A DNA stretch of 64,000 nt from Pseudomonas lurida (GTDB taxonomy: Bacteria; Pseudomonadota; Gammaproteobacteria; Pseudomonadales; Pseudomonadaceae): the NCBI RefSeq assembly GCF_002563895.1, contig NZ_PDJB01000001.1:4137501-4201500 (forward strand), in the 5' to 3' direction. Below, piece after piece: positions 28,131 through 37,183 of the stretch. The position numbers were made by a program, and so were the translations under genes. The notes below the pieces were generated by a model that did no database searches, was not told the origin of the DNA, and saw nothing but the letters and a program-made list of their open reading frames with translations. Every line of letters starts with the position of its first letter. Within the stretch, counting starts at the first letter, position 1.

Positions 28131-28570
28131 CAGCGGTTATTCCGCAGGATCGAGAAGTTCAGCGCCGCCGCCACACACAGCCACGCCAGGTAAGGGAACA
28201 GGATCAAGCCGGTGATCAGGTCCAGGCGCACCGCCAGTACCACCATCGCCGCCACGGTCACCCACAGCACCGCGATAATCACCATTCCGGCGAGGATGCG
28301 ATGGGCACCGAAGAACACCGGTGTCCACAGCGTGTTCAACGCAATCTGCGCTGCCCACAATGCCAACACCACCTCACTGCCCGGGATGAGGCTGAGGCGA
28401 TAACCGGCCCAGGCCAGCAAGAGGTAGATAATCGTCCACGCCACCGGGAATAACCAATTGGGTGGGGTGAAGCTGGGCTTTACGAGGGATTCATACCAGG
28501 CGCCGGGTTTGAAGATAATGCCGGTACTGGCAGCGGCGATGCAGGCAAGCAGGAAGATGAAGAAAGTCAT
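28130..28570 (-). CDS. tspO: TspO/MBR-family tryptophan-rich sensory protein
   Basis: A 146-residue inner-membrane protein with five hydrophobic helices. KPSFTPPNWLFPVAWTIIYLL is the family hallmark, with LNTLWTPVFFG and the C-terminal YLAWLCVAAALNFSI. TspO proteins bind porphyrins and sterols and are linked to tetrapyrrole and stress signalling. I start at the ATG at 28570, which has AAGGA six bases upstream. The next gene, an esterase, overlaps by one base. Confidence 0.95.
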   Translation of the reverse strand: MTFFIFLLACIAAASTGIIFKPGAWYESLVKPSFTPPNWLFPVAWTIIYLLLAWAGYRLSLIPGSEVVLALWAAQIALNTLWTPVFFGAHRILAGMVIIAVLWVTVAAMVVLAVRLDLITGLILFPYLAWLCVAAALNFSILRNNR

Positions 28571-28880
28571 GGTCGGTCCTTGGTTGAGCATTTCAATGCT
28601 TGGACGTGTCGCACACGGGTAAAAGTTCACTGCCGATCTACCGGTGGGCACTGGCAGTGCGGGGTATCTTTATCGCCTGACCTACCGCTTTCGCAGCCTC
28701 GCTGAAGCTCGACAGCGCCCACAGGGGGGCTGCTGTGCTGCTGCATTCCAGTGTGTCTAACGATGGGATTTCAGCCGTGACCACGATCAACTGTGGGAGC
28801 AGTCGAGCCCCAGCGAGGCTGCGAAGGGTTCGCCACGCCCTACCGACCCACACCGTGCAGGCATCACCGCCATACTCACG
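28571..28880. repeat. Intergenic region with REPIN
   Basis: 310 bp with no gene. It holds an inverted pair of a different REP type: CTTTCGCAGCCTCGCTGAAG near 28689 and the inverse CAGCGAGGCTGCGAAGG near 28812, with CCACAG/CTGTGG on the inner sides. Nothing else seen. Confidence 0.75.
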
Positions 28881-29444
28881 CTAGTCAGGCGCCACAATCC
28901 TCAACCAAGGCCACCGCGCCTGATAACTGCTGGCCTTGCGCGCAAACAGCTCCCGCTCCGGATGCCGCGGGTTGATACGCAGCACGCCCTGCGCGACATC
29001 CTCCAACCCATAGGGCGCATACACCTCGCCCGTCGCAATCTCCAAACCGATGCACGTACCCGCCACCAGGTAACGGTCGATGCCCTGCTTGGCGGTGTGC
29101 AACTGCGGGTAAGGCCGGCCAAACCGCTGACCGTACCAAAGGTGCACCCGCGCCTGGTTCTTCACCTCGACGTTCACGCCCAGGTCTTGGAACAGCGTTT
29201 CAGCGGAGCGGATCACCGCATCTTCGGCCTCGTAGGAAAGGTCCGTATCGAAGTAGAAAACGTCGTAGTCCTTGACGCCCTGGGCCGCAGGCAAATTCGA
29301 CTGATGATTCCACACCGCCTGGAACAGGCAGCCCGCCGTGAGAAAGCACTGGTCCACACCAAGGTCGGGCAGGCGCGCGGTGATTTCGGCGTTGATGGGG
29401 TTGGCCATGGCCAGGTTGAGCAGGGTTTTAACGGTCAATGTCAT
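28881..29444 (-). CDS. Nucleotidyltransferase-family protein (NTP_transf_6)
   Basis: A 187-residue protein of the former DUF925 family. LTAGCLFQAVWN and the acidic YDVFYFDTDLSYEAED match the family's nucleotidyltransferase-like core, with two Asp in position to bind metal. The C-terminal half has GTCIGLEIATGEVYAPYGLEDV. Its biochemical reaction is not established, to my knowledge. No signal peptide. Monocistronic. Confidence 0.85.
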   Translation of the reverse strand: MTLTVKTLLNLAMANPINAEITARLPDLGVDQCFLTAGCLFQAVWNHQSNLPAAQGVKDYDVFYFDTDLSYEAEDAVIRSAETLFQDLGVNVEVKNQARVHLWYGQRFGRPYPQLHTAKQGIDRYLVAGTCIGLEIATGEVYAPYGLEDVAQGVLRINPRHPERELFARKASSYQARWPWLRIVAPD

Positions 29445-29523
29445 GTGCGCTCCTTCGCGAAAAGACCAGACGGTGATCTTTAATTGACTCCTGGGTAAGC
29501 GTCGACGATCTGGACGCTGAACA

Positions 29524-29757
29524 TCAGCCCTTCAGCTCACCCGCACGGTGAGTCGCCGCGTCATCGTAAACCACATACAACGACTCGGCGATCTGGCTCT
29601 TGATCGCCTTGGTGGCCTCAAGCCCCAGTACAAAACCTTCAGCCTTACCGCCAGCACGGTTGAGTTCTTCGTGGGTGGAAGCGCCGGTGATGGCGTCGAA
29701 AAGCTTGGTGGCGTGAGGGCCGACACCTTTAGGGAGGGAAATCTGGTCGATGGACAT
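29524..29757 (-). CDS. Small conserved hypothetical protein
   Basis: A 77-residue soluble protein (MSIDQISLPKGVGPHATKLFDAI...). The middle looks helical (THEELNRAGGKAEGFVLGLEATKAIKSQ). No family recognised. I start at the ATG at 29757 because AAGG lies eight bases upstream. Stands alone between two unrelated genes. Confidence 0.7.
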   Translation of the reverse strand: MSIDQISLPKGVGPHATKLFDAITGASTHEELNRAGGKAEGFVLGLEATKAIKSQIAESLYVVYDDAATHRAGELKG

Positions 29758-30001
29758 AGGCGATACCTTGGGAGAATGAGATCGGTAGCGCGTGAAACCA
29801 CTGCCGGGGGTGGCATGGTAGACCTGTTTGGCCTGAAACGGTCCGCTTTCGGCAAGAAGCAAATGGTTATGCCAGGGTTACACGGGATTAACTGCATACC
29901 CTGCGACAGCAGAAAGTTGCCAGCGTAGAAGGCATCAATACGAGGCAAATTCTTGTAACGTGGGTTCTATCCCTTGGATGCAAGGAAGGTTTACACCCCC
30001 T

Positions 30002-30697
30002 ATGGATATCCACGACATCAAACAACGCCTGGCTCGCCCAGCACTCAAACTCATCGCCGGCGGCTTTCGCCCTGCGGGCACCGATGAAGAGAGTTGGCTG
30101 GGTAACGTCTTTCTGTTCCGCGCCGACGAAGGCATCCCCACCAATAAGGCCGGGGAAACGTTGCTGCCCTACGCGCAGTTCTACTTGCCCGCCCTGCCCT
30201 TCAACAGCCCGGCACTGGAGGGGGTTCGGGTGTTGACGCTGTTTGTGTCGAACCCGTTCCCCGAGCATTTTGAACCCATGGGGGATAACTGGCTGATACG
30301 CGAATACGGGCCGGACGATGTACTGGTGCGTAAAACCCTGCCGGTGCCGGGTGCGTTTCTCAAGCCGTTTCCCTTGAAGACGGAACACGTGCCGCAGGAT
30401 TACCCGCTGTGGGATGGCGGCGGCGTTCCTGCTGAGCTTGAGCAGCACATACTCCACCTGGAACGCGCCGGGGTGATACAGAGTTATTACGACTTGGTGA
30501 CCCACACCTATGAGCATAAGCTCGGCGGCTATCCGTCGTTCTGCCAGTCGGGTGTCGATCCAGGCGAAGGGTTTGAATTTGTGTTCCAGATTTCGTCGGA
30601 TGCGAAAATCCAGCTGAATGTAGTGGATAACGGAAGCTTGATGTTCTGGAAGCACCGCGTCACGGGCGAATGGGCGCTTTATTATGATTTTTATTGA
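30002..30697 (+). CDS. DUF1963 (YwqG-like) protein
   Basis: A 231-residue cytoplasmic protein. YAQFYLPALPFNSPALEGVRVLTLFV and HKLGGYPSFCQSGVD are the two conserved blocks of DUF1963, and the C-terminal IQLNVVDNGSLMFW matches the family's late strands. Function unknown. I start at the ATG at 30002; a GTG at 29960 and an ATG at 29978 are in frame, but a purine-rich AAGGAAGG lies between 29978 and 30002. Confidence 0.8.
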   Translation: MDIHDIKQRLARPALKLIAGGFRPAGTDEESWLGNVFLFRADEGIPTNKAGETLLPYAQFYLPALPFNSPALEGVRVLTLFVSNPFPEHFEPMGDNWLIREYGPDDVLVRKTLPVPGAFLKPFPLKTEHVPQDYPLWDGGGVPAELEQHILHLERAGVIQSYYDLVTHTYEHKLGGYPSFCQSGVDPGEGFEFVFQISSDAKIQLNVVDNGSLMFWKHRVTGEWALYYDFY

Positions 30698-30746
30698 GCG
30701 AGATGCGATACACAGGTTGCGGGGTTACAAGGACACCGAGGTGATC

Positions 30747-30782
30747 CTTTCGCAGCCTCGCCTAAGCTCGACGATTCCTACC
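30747..30782. repeat. REP element, single
   Basis: CTTTCGCAGCCTCGCCTAAG then CTCGACGATTCCTAC, the same REP type as at 28689. A single copy between the DUF1963 gene and the next. Confidence 0.75.
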
Positions 30783-30819
30783 TTTAATCTGCGGCGCTTG
30801 TCTGCATTCGGAGCTTTAC

Positions 30820-31182
30820 ATGGCCCTGTCCAAACGTGCAATCGCCGGTATTGAACGCCAACTGGTCGCTGCACTGACTGAGGCGTGCGAAACGGCCAAG
30901 GCTGAAATCCCGGGGTTTGAATGGCTGACGCATACGGTCAACTACGCTGACTTCCCTCATAGCCTGCGCATCACCTGGATCTTCGACACCCGCGCGAACA
31001 AGGAGCATGCCGTGGCGACAGGATTGGACGCTCGCCTGCGCGAACTCACGGCCGCCGCCCTGCACGATGCAGAAATCCCACCCGTGCCGTTGCAGCGCTG
31101 CGTTCAACTTGACTGCGAAGAAGCCTGCCAAACCCAGCACGGCGGTAATTGGCGTTTGCGCCTGACCCGCTCCGCCAACTAG
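30820..31182 (+). CDS. Conserved hypothetical protein
   Basis: A 120-residue soluble protein with a helical first part (RAIAGIERQLVAALTEACETAKAE) and beta-like segments (LRITWIFDTR). It has two Cys near the C-terminus in RCVQLDCEEAC. No family recognised and no signal peptide. Adjacent to, but not overlapping, a secreted-protein gene on the same strand. Confidence 0.75.
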   Translation: MALSKRAIAGIERQLVAALTEACETAKAEIPGFEWLTHTVNYADFPHSLRITWIFDTRANKEHAVATGLDARLRELTAAALHDAEIPPVPLQRCVQLDCEEACQTQHGGNWRLRLTRSAN

Positions 31183-31251
31183 AGCCTGGCGCCGAACTGC
31201 TGGATAATGCCTCGCCCTGCTCTCCGCCCGCTGAAAAGGAAATCCCGTCCC

Positions 31252-32499
31252 ATGAAGTTGCCGCTTTCCGCTGCCCTGCTCGCGTCTGCCGTGCTGTTGC
31301 CTTCGATAGCCCGGGCCGACGACGCCGCACGGGTAGAAACCCTCAAGGCCTTCACCCGTTGCGATGCCAGCTTCTTCAGCAGCCTGAACACCCATCGCGA
31401 CGCCTGGCAAGCCTACGCACCCCTCAAGCAGGAGAAGGACTTCACCTGGATCGCGGTGCGCGACCGCACCGACCCCATGGCCACTGCGGTGCCGGTGAGC
31501 GCGCCGACCATCGCGGGTTTGAAGCTGCTGTCCTACAACGATGAAGTCAGCGATCTAGGGCCGTTGGGCCTCTATTACTTCTGGGGTTTCACGGTGGACG
31601 GCAATATTGATGAAGTCGCCCAGCGCTTCGCGGCGTTGCTGGACACACCCGGTGCGCTGCAAAAAGGCGAGGGACAATACACGCGCAGCGAGCTGAAGGT
31701 GGGCAATAGCTGGCAGTCGATCAAGCCGATGCCGGGCAAGGCACCGGGTCTGCGCAATGTGGAGCGTGTGCTGATCGTGGAGCCGGAGGGCAAGCATTCC
31801 CGTGTGAGCTGTTCGGTGCAGGGTGGCGTGAATGCCGGGTTGGTGGCACTGCTGCGGCCGGACATTGCGCCGGTTGATTACCCGCGCACGGTGGCCGAAA
31901 CCAATCTCGCCGATGTGCCTGTGCCGCCCAATGTGCTCCAGGGCCTCGACGCGCCGCTGTTGCAGCCCAGGTTCAAGACGTTGAGCTACACCTACCTGTC
32001 GAAGAATGGTGCGGGCAAGGACGCGCCGATCACGATCCGGTTCAAGGCTGAGGACGGTTTGCTGGTCAAGAATGAAGCCTATGGCACCGCCTTCAATGTG
32101 GACCGTTTAATGCTGGCGGACCTGATCCAGCTGAAATCGAAAATGAACGGTGTGGGCGAAGGCCAGGTGCTGCAGACCCGCGAGGCCGAGGTAAGACTAC
32201 CGACGAGCTGGGCGCCGGGCCAGACCTTGAGTGCCCACCTGAAGATGGCCAATGTGCCGGTCAAGCCCACCGACAAACCGGCCGAGACTACCTTGACCTG
32301 CAAGGTGGGCGAACGTTTCCCGGCGCGCCAGGTGTTTGCGTCGTTGACGGGCGATGCCATCCGACTGGCCTGCGAGCAGGACGGCTATACGTCCTCGCGT
32401 GCGTTTATCGAGGACCTGGGCGTCGCCCTGACCCTGGAGTCGACGTCGAGCCAGACCCACTATGTGAATGAAATCCAGACGCTGGACGTGGTGCGCTGA
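31252..32499 (+). CDS. Periplasmic protein of unknown function
   Basis: A 415-residue protein with a clear signal peptide (MKLPLSAALLASAVLLPSIARA, cut before DDAAR). It appears to have two similar halves, each with a Cys pair (C in FTRCDASFF and RVSCSVQGG; C in LTCKVGERF and RLACEQDGY), so disulphides are likely. No family recognised. I start at the ATG at 31252 because AAGGAAA lies nine bases upstream and the signal peptide begins there. Confidence 0.8.
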   Translation: MKLPLSAALLASAVLLPSIARADDAARVETLKAFTRCDASFFSSLNTHRDAWQAYAPLKQEKDFTWIAVRDRTDPMATAVPVSAPTIAGLKLLSYNDEVSDLGPLGLYYFWGFTVDGNIDEVAQRFAALLDTPGALQKGEGQYTRSELKVGNSWQSIKPMPGKAPGLRNVERVLIVEPEGKHSRVSCSVQGGVNAGLVALLRPDIAPVDYPRTVAETNLADVPVPPNVLQGLDAPLLQPRFKTLSYTYLSKNGAGKDAPITIRFKAEDGLLVKNEAYGTAFNVDRLMLADLIQLKSKMNGVGEGQVLQTREAEVRLPTSWAPGQTLSAHLKMANVPVKPTDKPAETTLTCKVGERFPARQVFASLTGDAIRLACEQDGYTSSRAFIEDLGVALTLESTSSQTHYVNEIQTLDVVR

Positions 32500-32541
32500 C
32501 GGGGCGTTTTCCCAAACAAGCTTCTCAATTAGGTATTAACG

Positions 32542-33714
32542 ATGGAACGTTATGAATCACTGGTCATCGGCCTGGGCGCCATGGGCGCCGCCACGGTGTA
32601 CCAACTGGCCAAAGCCGGCGTGAAGGTCGCCGGCATCGACCGCCATCACCCGCCTCATACCTTCGGTTCCAGCCACGGCGATACGCGAATCACGCGGCTG
32701 TCGGTGGGTGAAGGGGCGCAGTACGTGCCCATCGTGCGCAACTCGCATCGCATATGGCGAGAGCTGGAGGCCTTGTCGGGGGAGTCGTTGTTCGAACAGT
32801 CCGGCTTGCTGGTACTCACCTCCCACGAGGGCTTCGACACCAGCGATGAAAGCGACTTCACCCTGCGCACCATCGGCCTGGCGCAGACCTACGGGATCGA
32901 ACACGAAGTGCTGGACGCCGTGCAGATTCGCCGACGCTTTCCCCAATTTGCCCAGGTGGCGGACAACGCCATCGGCTACTACGAGCCCGCCGGCGGCTTC
33001 GTGCGGCCCGAGCGCTGCATCGAGGTGCAATTGCGCCTGGCCGAGCAACATGGCGCGACGCTGTACAAAGGCGAGACCGTGACCGATATCCGCTCGGATG
33101 AACATGGCGTGACGGTGACCACCGACCGGCGCACCTTGCAGGCCAACAAGCTGGTGGTGAGCGCCGGTAACTGGGCAGGCGATCTGCTGGGGGCACCGTT
33201 TGACCGGCTGCTCAAGGTGTATCGGCAGCAACTGTTCTGGTTCGAGCTGGAACCGGATGCGCCGCTGGTTGGGGCGTCACCCACGTTTATCTTCACCCAC
33301 GGCCCGGGCGAGGCGCATACCAGCTACGGTTTCCCGGCGTTGCCCGGCGAGGGCAGTTTGAAGCTGGCCACGGCGCAGTACCACACCGTGTCCACGCCAG
33401 AGACGCTGGACCGCACGGTCTCGCCCGCACAGGCGCGGGAGATGTACGAACAGCACGTGCAAGGCCGTATCGCCGGGCTGACGGCCAATGTGGTCAAGTC
33501 GGCGGTGTGTGCCTACACCGTGACGCCGGACCATCATTTCATCATCGATAAACACCCGACGCTGCAACACACCCTGGTGGTGTCGCCGTGTTCGGGGCAT
33601 GGCTTCAAGCATTCGGCGGCGCTGGGCGAGGCTTTTGCGCAGTGGTGCATACGGGGCACGAGCGAGCTGGATCTGTCGTCGTTTTCGTTGCAGCGCTTAA
33701 GACCTTTGTGGTGA
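32542..33714 (+). CDS. solA: N-methyl-L-tryptophan oxidase
   Basis: A 390-residue flavoprotein of the monomeric sarcosine oxidase family, which oxidatively demethylates N-methyl amino acids to the amine, formaldehyde and hydrogen peroxide. The FAD fold is GLGAMGAATVYQLAKAG at residues 11-27, with a SSHGDTRITR substrate/FAD loop and the covalent-flavin Cys in SAVCAYTVTPD. The C-terminal SPCSGHGFKHS is the flavin-ring binding segment. The assignment to MTOX rather than sarcosine oxidase rests on the overall pattern. No obvious operon partner. Confidence 0.9.
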   Translation: MERYESLVIGLGAMGAATVYQLAKAGVKVAGIDRHHPPHTFGSSHGDTRITRLSVGEGAQYVPIVRNSHRIWRELEALSGESLFEQSGLLVLTSHEGFDTSDESDFTLRTIGLAQTYGIEHEVLDAVQIRRRFPQFAQVADNAIGYYEPAGGFVRPERCIEVQLRLAEQHGATLYKGETVTDIRSDEHGVTVTTDRRTLQANKLVVSAGNWAGDLLGAPFDRLLKVYRQQLFWFELEPDAPLVGASPTFIFTHGPGEAHTSYGFPALPGEGSLKLATAQYHTVSTPETLDRTVSPAQAREMYEQHVQGRIAGLTANVVKSAVCAYTVTPDHHFIIDKHPTLQHTLVVSPCSGHGFKHSAALGEAFAQWCIRGTSELDLSSFSLQRLRPLW

Positions 33715-33725
33715 ACGGCCCTGCC

Positions 33726-33751
33726 GCGGCGAGCGGGCTCGCCCCACGCTG
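33726..33751. repeat. REP-like element
   Basis: GGCGAGCGGGCTCGCC, a REP core palindrome, between solA and the convergent gene. Confidence 0.75.
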
Positions 33752-33759
33752 GGTGGCGA

Positions 33760-34482
33760 CTAGAAGTGGCGTATGAGCGAGCCGAACAGGTCGCGCTGGG
33801 GCATTTGGCTTAACGGGATTTCAGCGTTCTCGAACCACTGTGCACTGGCTTCGGGGTGTGGGCCGCTCAGTATCACCACGCCCTTCTCGAAGGTATACCG
33901 CGCGGCCGCGACGTCGCCGTTACGGTAGGTCGCGATGACCCTGTTGGGCGCGACCTTGGGGAAGTAAGGGCCGTCCTGGAAGAACACGTGGTCAGGCTTG
34001 CCTTCCCACGTGACCTGCACGGCGGCGTCGGCGATGTCGGGCACTTCGAAACCGGGGCGGCCGGCTTCGCCGTCGAGGTCCTGGGGGATCAGGCCGAGGT
34101 TGCTGTCATCCGCCAGGTAGGCGCCCATGCACACGCCCAGGTAGCGCCCGCCGTTGGCGACATAATCGCGTATCGCCTCAATGCGTGCATCGCCCAGGCT
34201 GCGCAGGGCGCCGGGGATGTCCTGGCCGCCACCAGGTTGCACGTAGAGGTCGTAGCCCGCGAGGGTTTGCGGCGTGATGTCGATGGGCTCATCGGCGCCT
34301 ACGAAGTCGATACGGTAGTTGGGGTTGATGCGCTCCAGGGCTTTTGCCACGTTTTCTGAACAGTCATCGCAGCCTGCCGGGCCACGGTAGATGGCGACAT
34401 GGGTGATGGGCGCCGAGGCCTCGGCCGGTGACGGCAGCAAAAGGGCAAAGGCAAACAAGGTAGCAACAGCTCGCAGGGTCAT
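33760..34482 (-). CDS. Secreted BPL_N-type glutamine-amidotransferase-like protein
   Basis: A 240-residue protein with a signal peptide (MTLRAVATLFAFALLLPSPAEA). The mature domain has a class I amidotransferase-like core. DLYVQPGGGQDIPGA and YVANGGRYLGVCMGAYLA place a Cys at a nucleophile elbow, and VILSGPHPEAS provides a late His/Glu pair. This is the pattern of the biotin-protein-ligase N-terminal (BPL_N) family found as free exported proteins; activity is not established. The ATG at 34482 has AGGAG nine bases upstream; a much longer open frame upstream is the shadow of the divergent lysE gene. Confidence 0.8.
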   Translation of the reverse strand: MTLRAVATLFAFALLLPSPAEASAPITHVAIYRGPAGCDDCSENVAKALERINPNYRIDFVGADEPIDITPQTLAGYDLYVQPGGGQDIPGALRSLGDARIEAIRDYVANGGRYLGVCMGAYLADDSNLGLIPQDLDGEAGRPGFEVPDIADAAVQVTWEGKPDHVFFQDGPYFPKVAPNRVIATYRNGDVAAARYTFEKGVVILSGPHPEASAQWFENAEIPLSQMPQRDLFGSLIRHF

Positions 34483-34608
34483 GGCCGGGGGCTCCTGTAC
34501 GGACACCGCAAAGCCTAAAGCGATTGCGCCGTTGAATCCGTTAACAGTTGTAAACAATGCCCAGTTGGGGATAACTGGCGGTCGAGCCCCGTTCCGAGAG
34601 TGCCCAGC

Positions 34609-35235
34609 ATGTTTGAACTCGCCTCCCTGATCACCTATATCGCCGTCGTGATCGGCCTGTTCCTGATCCCCGGCCCGTCCGTGTTGCTGGTGATCACCCG
34701 CACTGTGCAGGGCGGCCGCAAGGTCGGGGTTGCCACCGGCCTGGGCGTGGCGTGCGGCGATCTGCTGCATACCCTGGGCGCGGCGCTGGGGTTGTCGGCG
34801 ATTTTGATGACCTCGGCCACGGCGTTCAACGCCGTGAAGTGGGCGGGCGCGGCTTACCTGATCTACTTGGGCATCCGCGCGTTCATGGCCAAAACCGGCA
34901 CTCAGAAAGGGCTGACGTTGCCCGCCGTCACGCCGCGCCAGGCGTTTTTCCAGGCGGTGGGCGCCGAACTGCTCAACCCGAAGACTGCGATTTTCTTCCT
35001 GGCCTTCCTGCCTCAATTCGTGCACCCGGAATCTGGCTCATCGCTGGTGCAGTTCGCGGTACTGGGCCTGATATTCTCGGCGCTCAGCGCGGTCTACACC
35101 AGCCTGCTCGCCCTCGCCATCCGCCCCTTGAGCCGAGGCATCAAGGGGCTTTCCCGGTTGCGGCGCTGGGAAGGGAAAATCATCGGCACACTGTTTATGG
35201 GCCTGGGCCTGAAGGTGGCGTTGCAGCAACGCTAG
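34609..35235 (+). CDS. LysE/RhtB-family amino acid exporter
   Basis: A 208-residue inner-membrane protein with six hydrophobic helices. The N-terminal GLFLIPGPSVLLVITRTVQGGRKVG and the central ELLNPKTAIFFLAFLPQFV are the family's signatures. Likely exports a neutral or basic amino acid such as threonine or homoserine; the exact substrate is unknown. I start at the ATG at 34609; a GTG three codons earlier is an alternative. Confidence 0.93.
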   Translation: MFELASLITYIAVVIGLFLIPGPSVLLVITRTVQGGRKVGVATGLGVACGDLLHTLGAALGLSAILMTSATAFNAVKWAGAAYLIYLGIRAFMAKTGTQKGLTLPAVTPRQAFFQAVGAELLNPKTAIFFLAFLPQFVHPESGSSLVQFAVLGLIFSALSAVYTSLLALAIRPLSRGIKGLSRLRRWEGKIIGTLFMGLGLKVALQQR

Positions 35236-35862
35236 TCACTTGGCAAACGCATACTCCCCACCCTGCTCCACCGCCTTGCGATAGGCAGGCCGCGCCTGGA
35301 ATTTTTCCACCCAGGCCGCCAGGTTCGGGTAGGCCTGCAGCTTGCCCTGGGCCTTGGCGATTTCGCCGATAAAGCTCATCTGGATATCCGCACCACTCAG
35401 CTCGTCGCCCAGCAGGTACGCTTTCTCCGCCAGCGCGTCGTTCAGGTAACCCAAATAGTTGGCCACTTCCGATTCGATGCGCGGATGCAACGGTGCGCCA
35501 GCGTCACCCAGGCGGCCGACGTAGAGGTTAAGCATCAACGGCAACATGGCCGAGCCTTCGGCGAAGTGCAGCCACTGCACATAGGTGTCATAGGTGGCGC
35601 TGGCGGGGTCCGGTTGCAGGCGGCCCTGGCCGTGGTGGCGGATCAAGTAGTCGATGATGGCGGCGGATTCGATCAGCACCTGGCCACCGTCTTCGATCAC
35701 CGGGGATTTGCCCAGCGGGTGGATGGCCTTGAGCTCTGGCGGGGCGAGGTTGGTTTTCGGGTCGCGTTGGTAGCGCTTGATCTCGTAGGGCAGTCCGAGT
35801 TCTTCGAGCAGCCACAGGATGCGTTGCGAGCGTGAATTGTTGAGGTGGTGGACGATAATCAT
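35236..35862 (-). CDS. Glutathione S-transferase
   Basis: A 208-residue cytosolic GST. The thioredoxin-like domain (MIIVHHLNNSRSQRILWLLEELGLPYE) carries Asn/Ser at the active site and LGKSPVIEDGGQVLIESAAI, which is the cis-Pro and glutathione-binding Glu-Ser. An all-helical C-terminal domain follows. Conjugates glutathione to electrophiles; substrate not shown. Convergent with the lysE gene. Confidence 0.92.
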   Translation of the reverse strand: MIIVHHLNNSRSQRILWLLEELGLPYEIKRYQRDPKTNLAPPELKAIHPLGKSPVIEDGGQVLIESAAIIDYLIRHHGQGRLQPDPASATYDTYVQWLHFAEGSAMLPLMLNLYVGRLGDAGAPLHPRIESEVANYLGYLNDALAEKAYLLGDELSGADIQMSFIGEIAKAQGKLQAYPNLAAWVEKFQARPAYRKAVEQGGEYAFAK

Positions 35863-35930
35863 TGAAGGCTCCGCAGGGCGAGAGGAATGTCTTGGAAACA
35901 GACTACGCCAGCCTCCAGGAGTGCCGACAA

Positions 35931-36569
35931 TTAAATGTCTGCCGATTGTTCAGGCGTTTGGCTGATCGAGGCCCACGCCGCCTGCGCCAGCAACGCGGCG
36001 TAGTGATTCGGGCTGTGCTTGACCCGGCCGGATAACCACGCACGGGCATAGCTTTCGGCCGAGCCGATGATCAGCGACAGCAGCAGTTCTGACGGGATAT
36101 GGCTGAACGCCTCGCGGCGGCCTTCGTCGCTCATCCACTCGGTCAATTGCGCATTGCGCTGCTTGTTGCGGGTGAGCAGCTCGTCCTTGTGCGGGCCGTT
36201 GGCCACGGCGAAACGGCTCTGGAACATAAAGCGCGCCCATTCGGGTTGCGCATCCACCCACTCCACATAACTGCGCACCAGCGCTTCCACACCGGCCTGG
36301 GCGGTTTGCGCCGGCTTCAGATAGTGGTCTCGCAAGGCGGCCTGATCTTCCAGCGCGGCAAAAAACAGCGCGGCGACGATACCTTCCTTGTTGCCGAAGT
36401 GATGGTAGATGGCGCCCACGCTGGTCTCGCACCGCGCGCGGATGGTTTCGATATTCGTCGCTTCAATACCCACGTCGTTAAAGCTGGCCAGGGCCTCGCG
36501 CAGGATGCTGCGCTTGAGGTCGCTGCGCCGGCCCGGGAAGGTGCGCTCGATCAGGTCAGGTGCGTGCAT
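35931..36569 (-). CDS. TetR-family transcriptional regulator
   Basis: A 212-residue regulator. The helix-turn-helix (KRSILREALASFNDVGIEATNIETIRARCETSVGAIYHHFGNKEGI) covers residues ~19-64. An effector domain follows. It is divergent from a DUF4442 gene; tandem 17-bp palindromic sites lie between them. I start at the ATG at 36569, where GAG lies eight bases upstream. An ATG at 36626 with AGGTG eight bases upstream would add 19 residues and is a real alternative. Confidence 0.9.
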   Translation of the reverse strand: MHAPDLIERTFPGRRSDLKRSILREALASFNDVGIEATNIETIRARCETSVGAIYHHFGNKEGIVAALFFAALEDQAALRDHYLKPAQTAQAGVEALVRSYVEWVDAQPEWARFMFQSRFAVANGPHKDELLTRNKQRNAQLTEWMSDEGRREAFSHIPSELLLSLIIGSAESYARAWLSGRVKHSPNHYAALLAQAAWASISQTPEQSADI

Positions 36570-36647
36570 GAAGTGGCTCGCCAAATGTACGGAGTCTAAA
36601 GGTACAGCCGCCTGCAGAGAAGGCATGGCTTGACACCTGTGGAATTT

Positions 36648-36682
36648 ACAGAATATTGTTCCGTCACAGAATATTATTCTGT
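36648..36682. promoter_or_regulatory. Tandem palindromic operators between TetR and DUF4442 genes
   Basis: ACAGAATATTATTCTGT at 36666-36682 is a perfect 17-base palindrome, and ACAGAATATTGTTCCGT at 36648-36664 is an imperfect copy 18 bases away. They lie 23-57 bp before the DUF4442 start. A TetR dimer pair would bind here; inferred. Confidence 0.75.
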
Positions 36683-36704
36683 CAACCCATTGCGAGGATA
36701 ATCC

Positions 36705-37145
36705 ATGAGCCAGTTTCTCAGCATGTTCAACAGTGCAGGCCCTGCAGCGTTCAGCCAAATGGCCTGCCAAGTGGCGCCCTACTTCAGCACCATCAACCCG
36801 GAAATCGCCGAACTGCGCCCTGGGCATGCCGTGGTCAATGTGCCGTTTCGCAAGGAAATCACCAACCACTTGGCGTCCGTGCATGCCATTGCGTTGTGCA
36901 ACGCGGCGGAATTGGCGGGTGGAACGATGACGGACGTGTCGATACCGTCAGGTGCCAAATGGATCCCCAAGGGCATGACCGTGGAGTACCTGGCGAAGGC
37001 CAAGTCGAACATCCGTGCCGTAGCGGATGGCAGCGGTATTGATTGGTCCACCGCGGGGGACAAGATCGTGCCGGTGGATATTTTTGATGAGGGCGAAGTG
37101 AAGGTGTTCACCGCCAGGATCACCATGAATGTGAAGATCGCCTGA
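36705..37145 (+). CDS. Hotdog-fold thioesterase-like protein (DUF4442)
   Basis: A 146-residue hotdog domain: ELRPGHAVVNVPFRKEITNHLASVHAIALCNAAELAGGTM, then VEYLAKAKSNIRAV. This is the DUF4442/PaaI-like pattern, probably acting on acyl-CoA or a related thioester. GAGG lies eight bases before the ATG. Regulated, by position, by the divergent TetR repressor through two palindromes. The true substrate is unknown. Confidence 0.85.
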   Translation: MSQFLSMFNSAGPAAFSQMACQVAPYFSTINPEIAELRPGHAVVNVPFRKEITNHLASVHAIALCNAAELAGGTMTDVSIPSGAKWIPKGMTVEYLAKAKSNIRAVADGSGIDWSTAGDKIVPVDIFDEGEVKVFTARITMNVKIA

Positions 37146-37183
37146 GGCCATGGCGGCTGGCTCGGCAACTGCCGAGCCACGCG

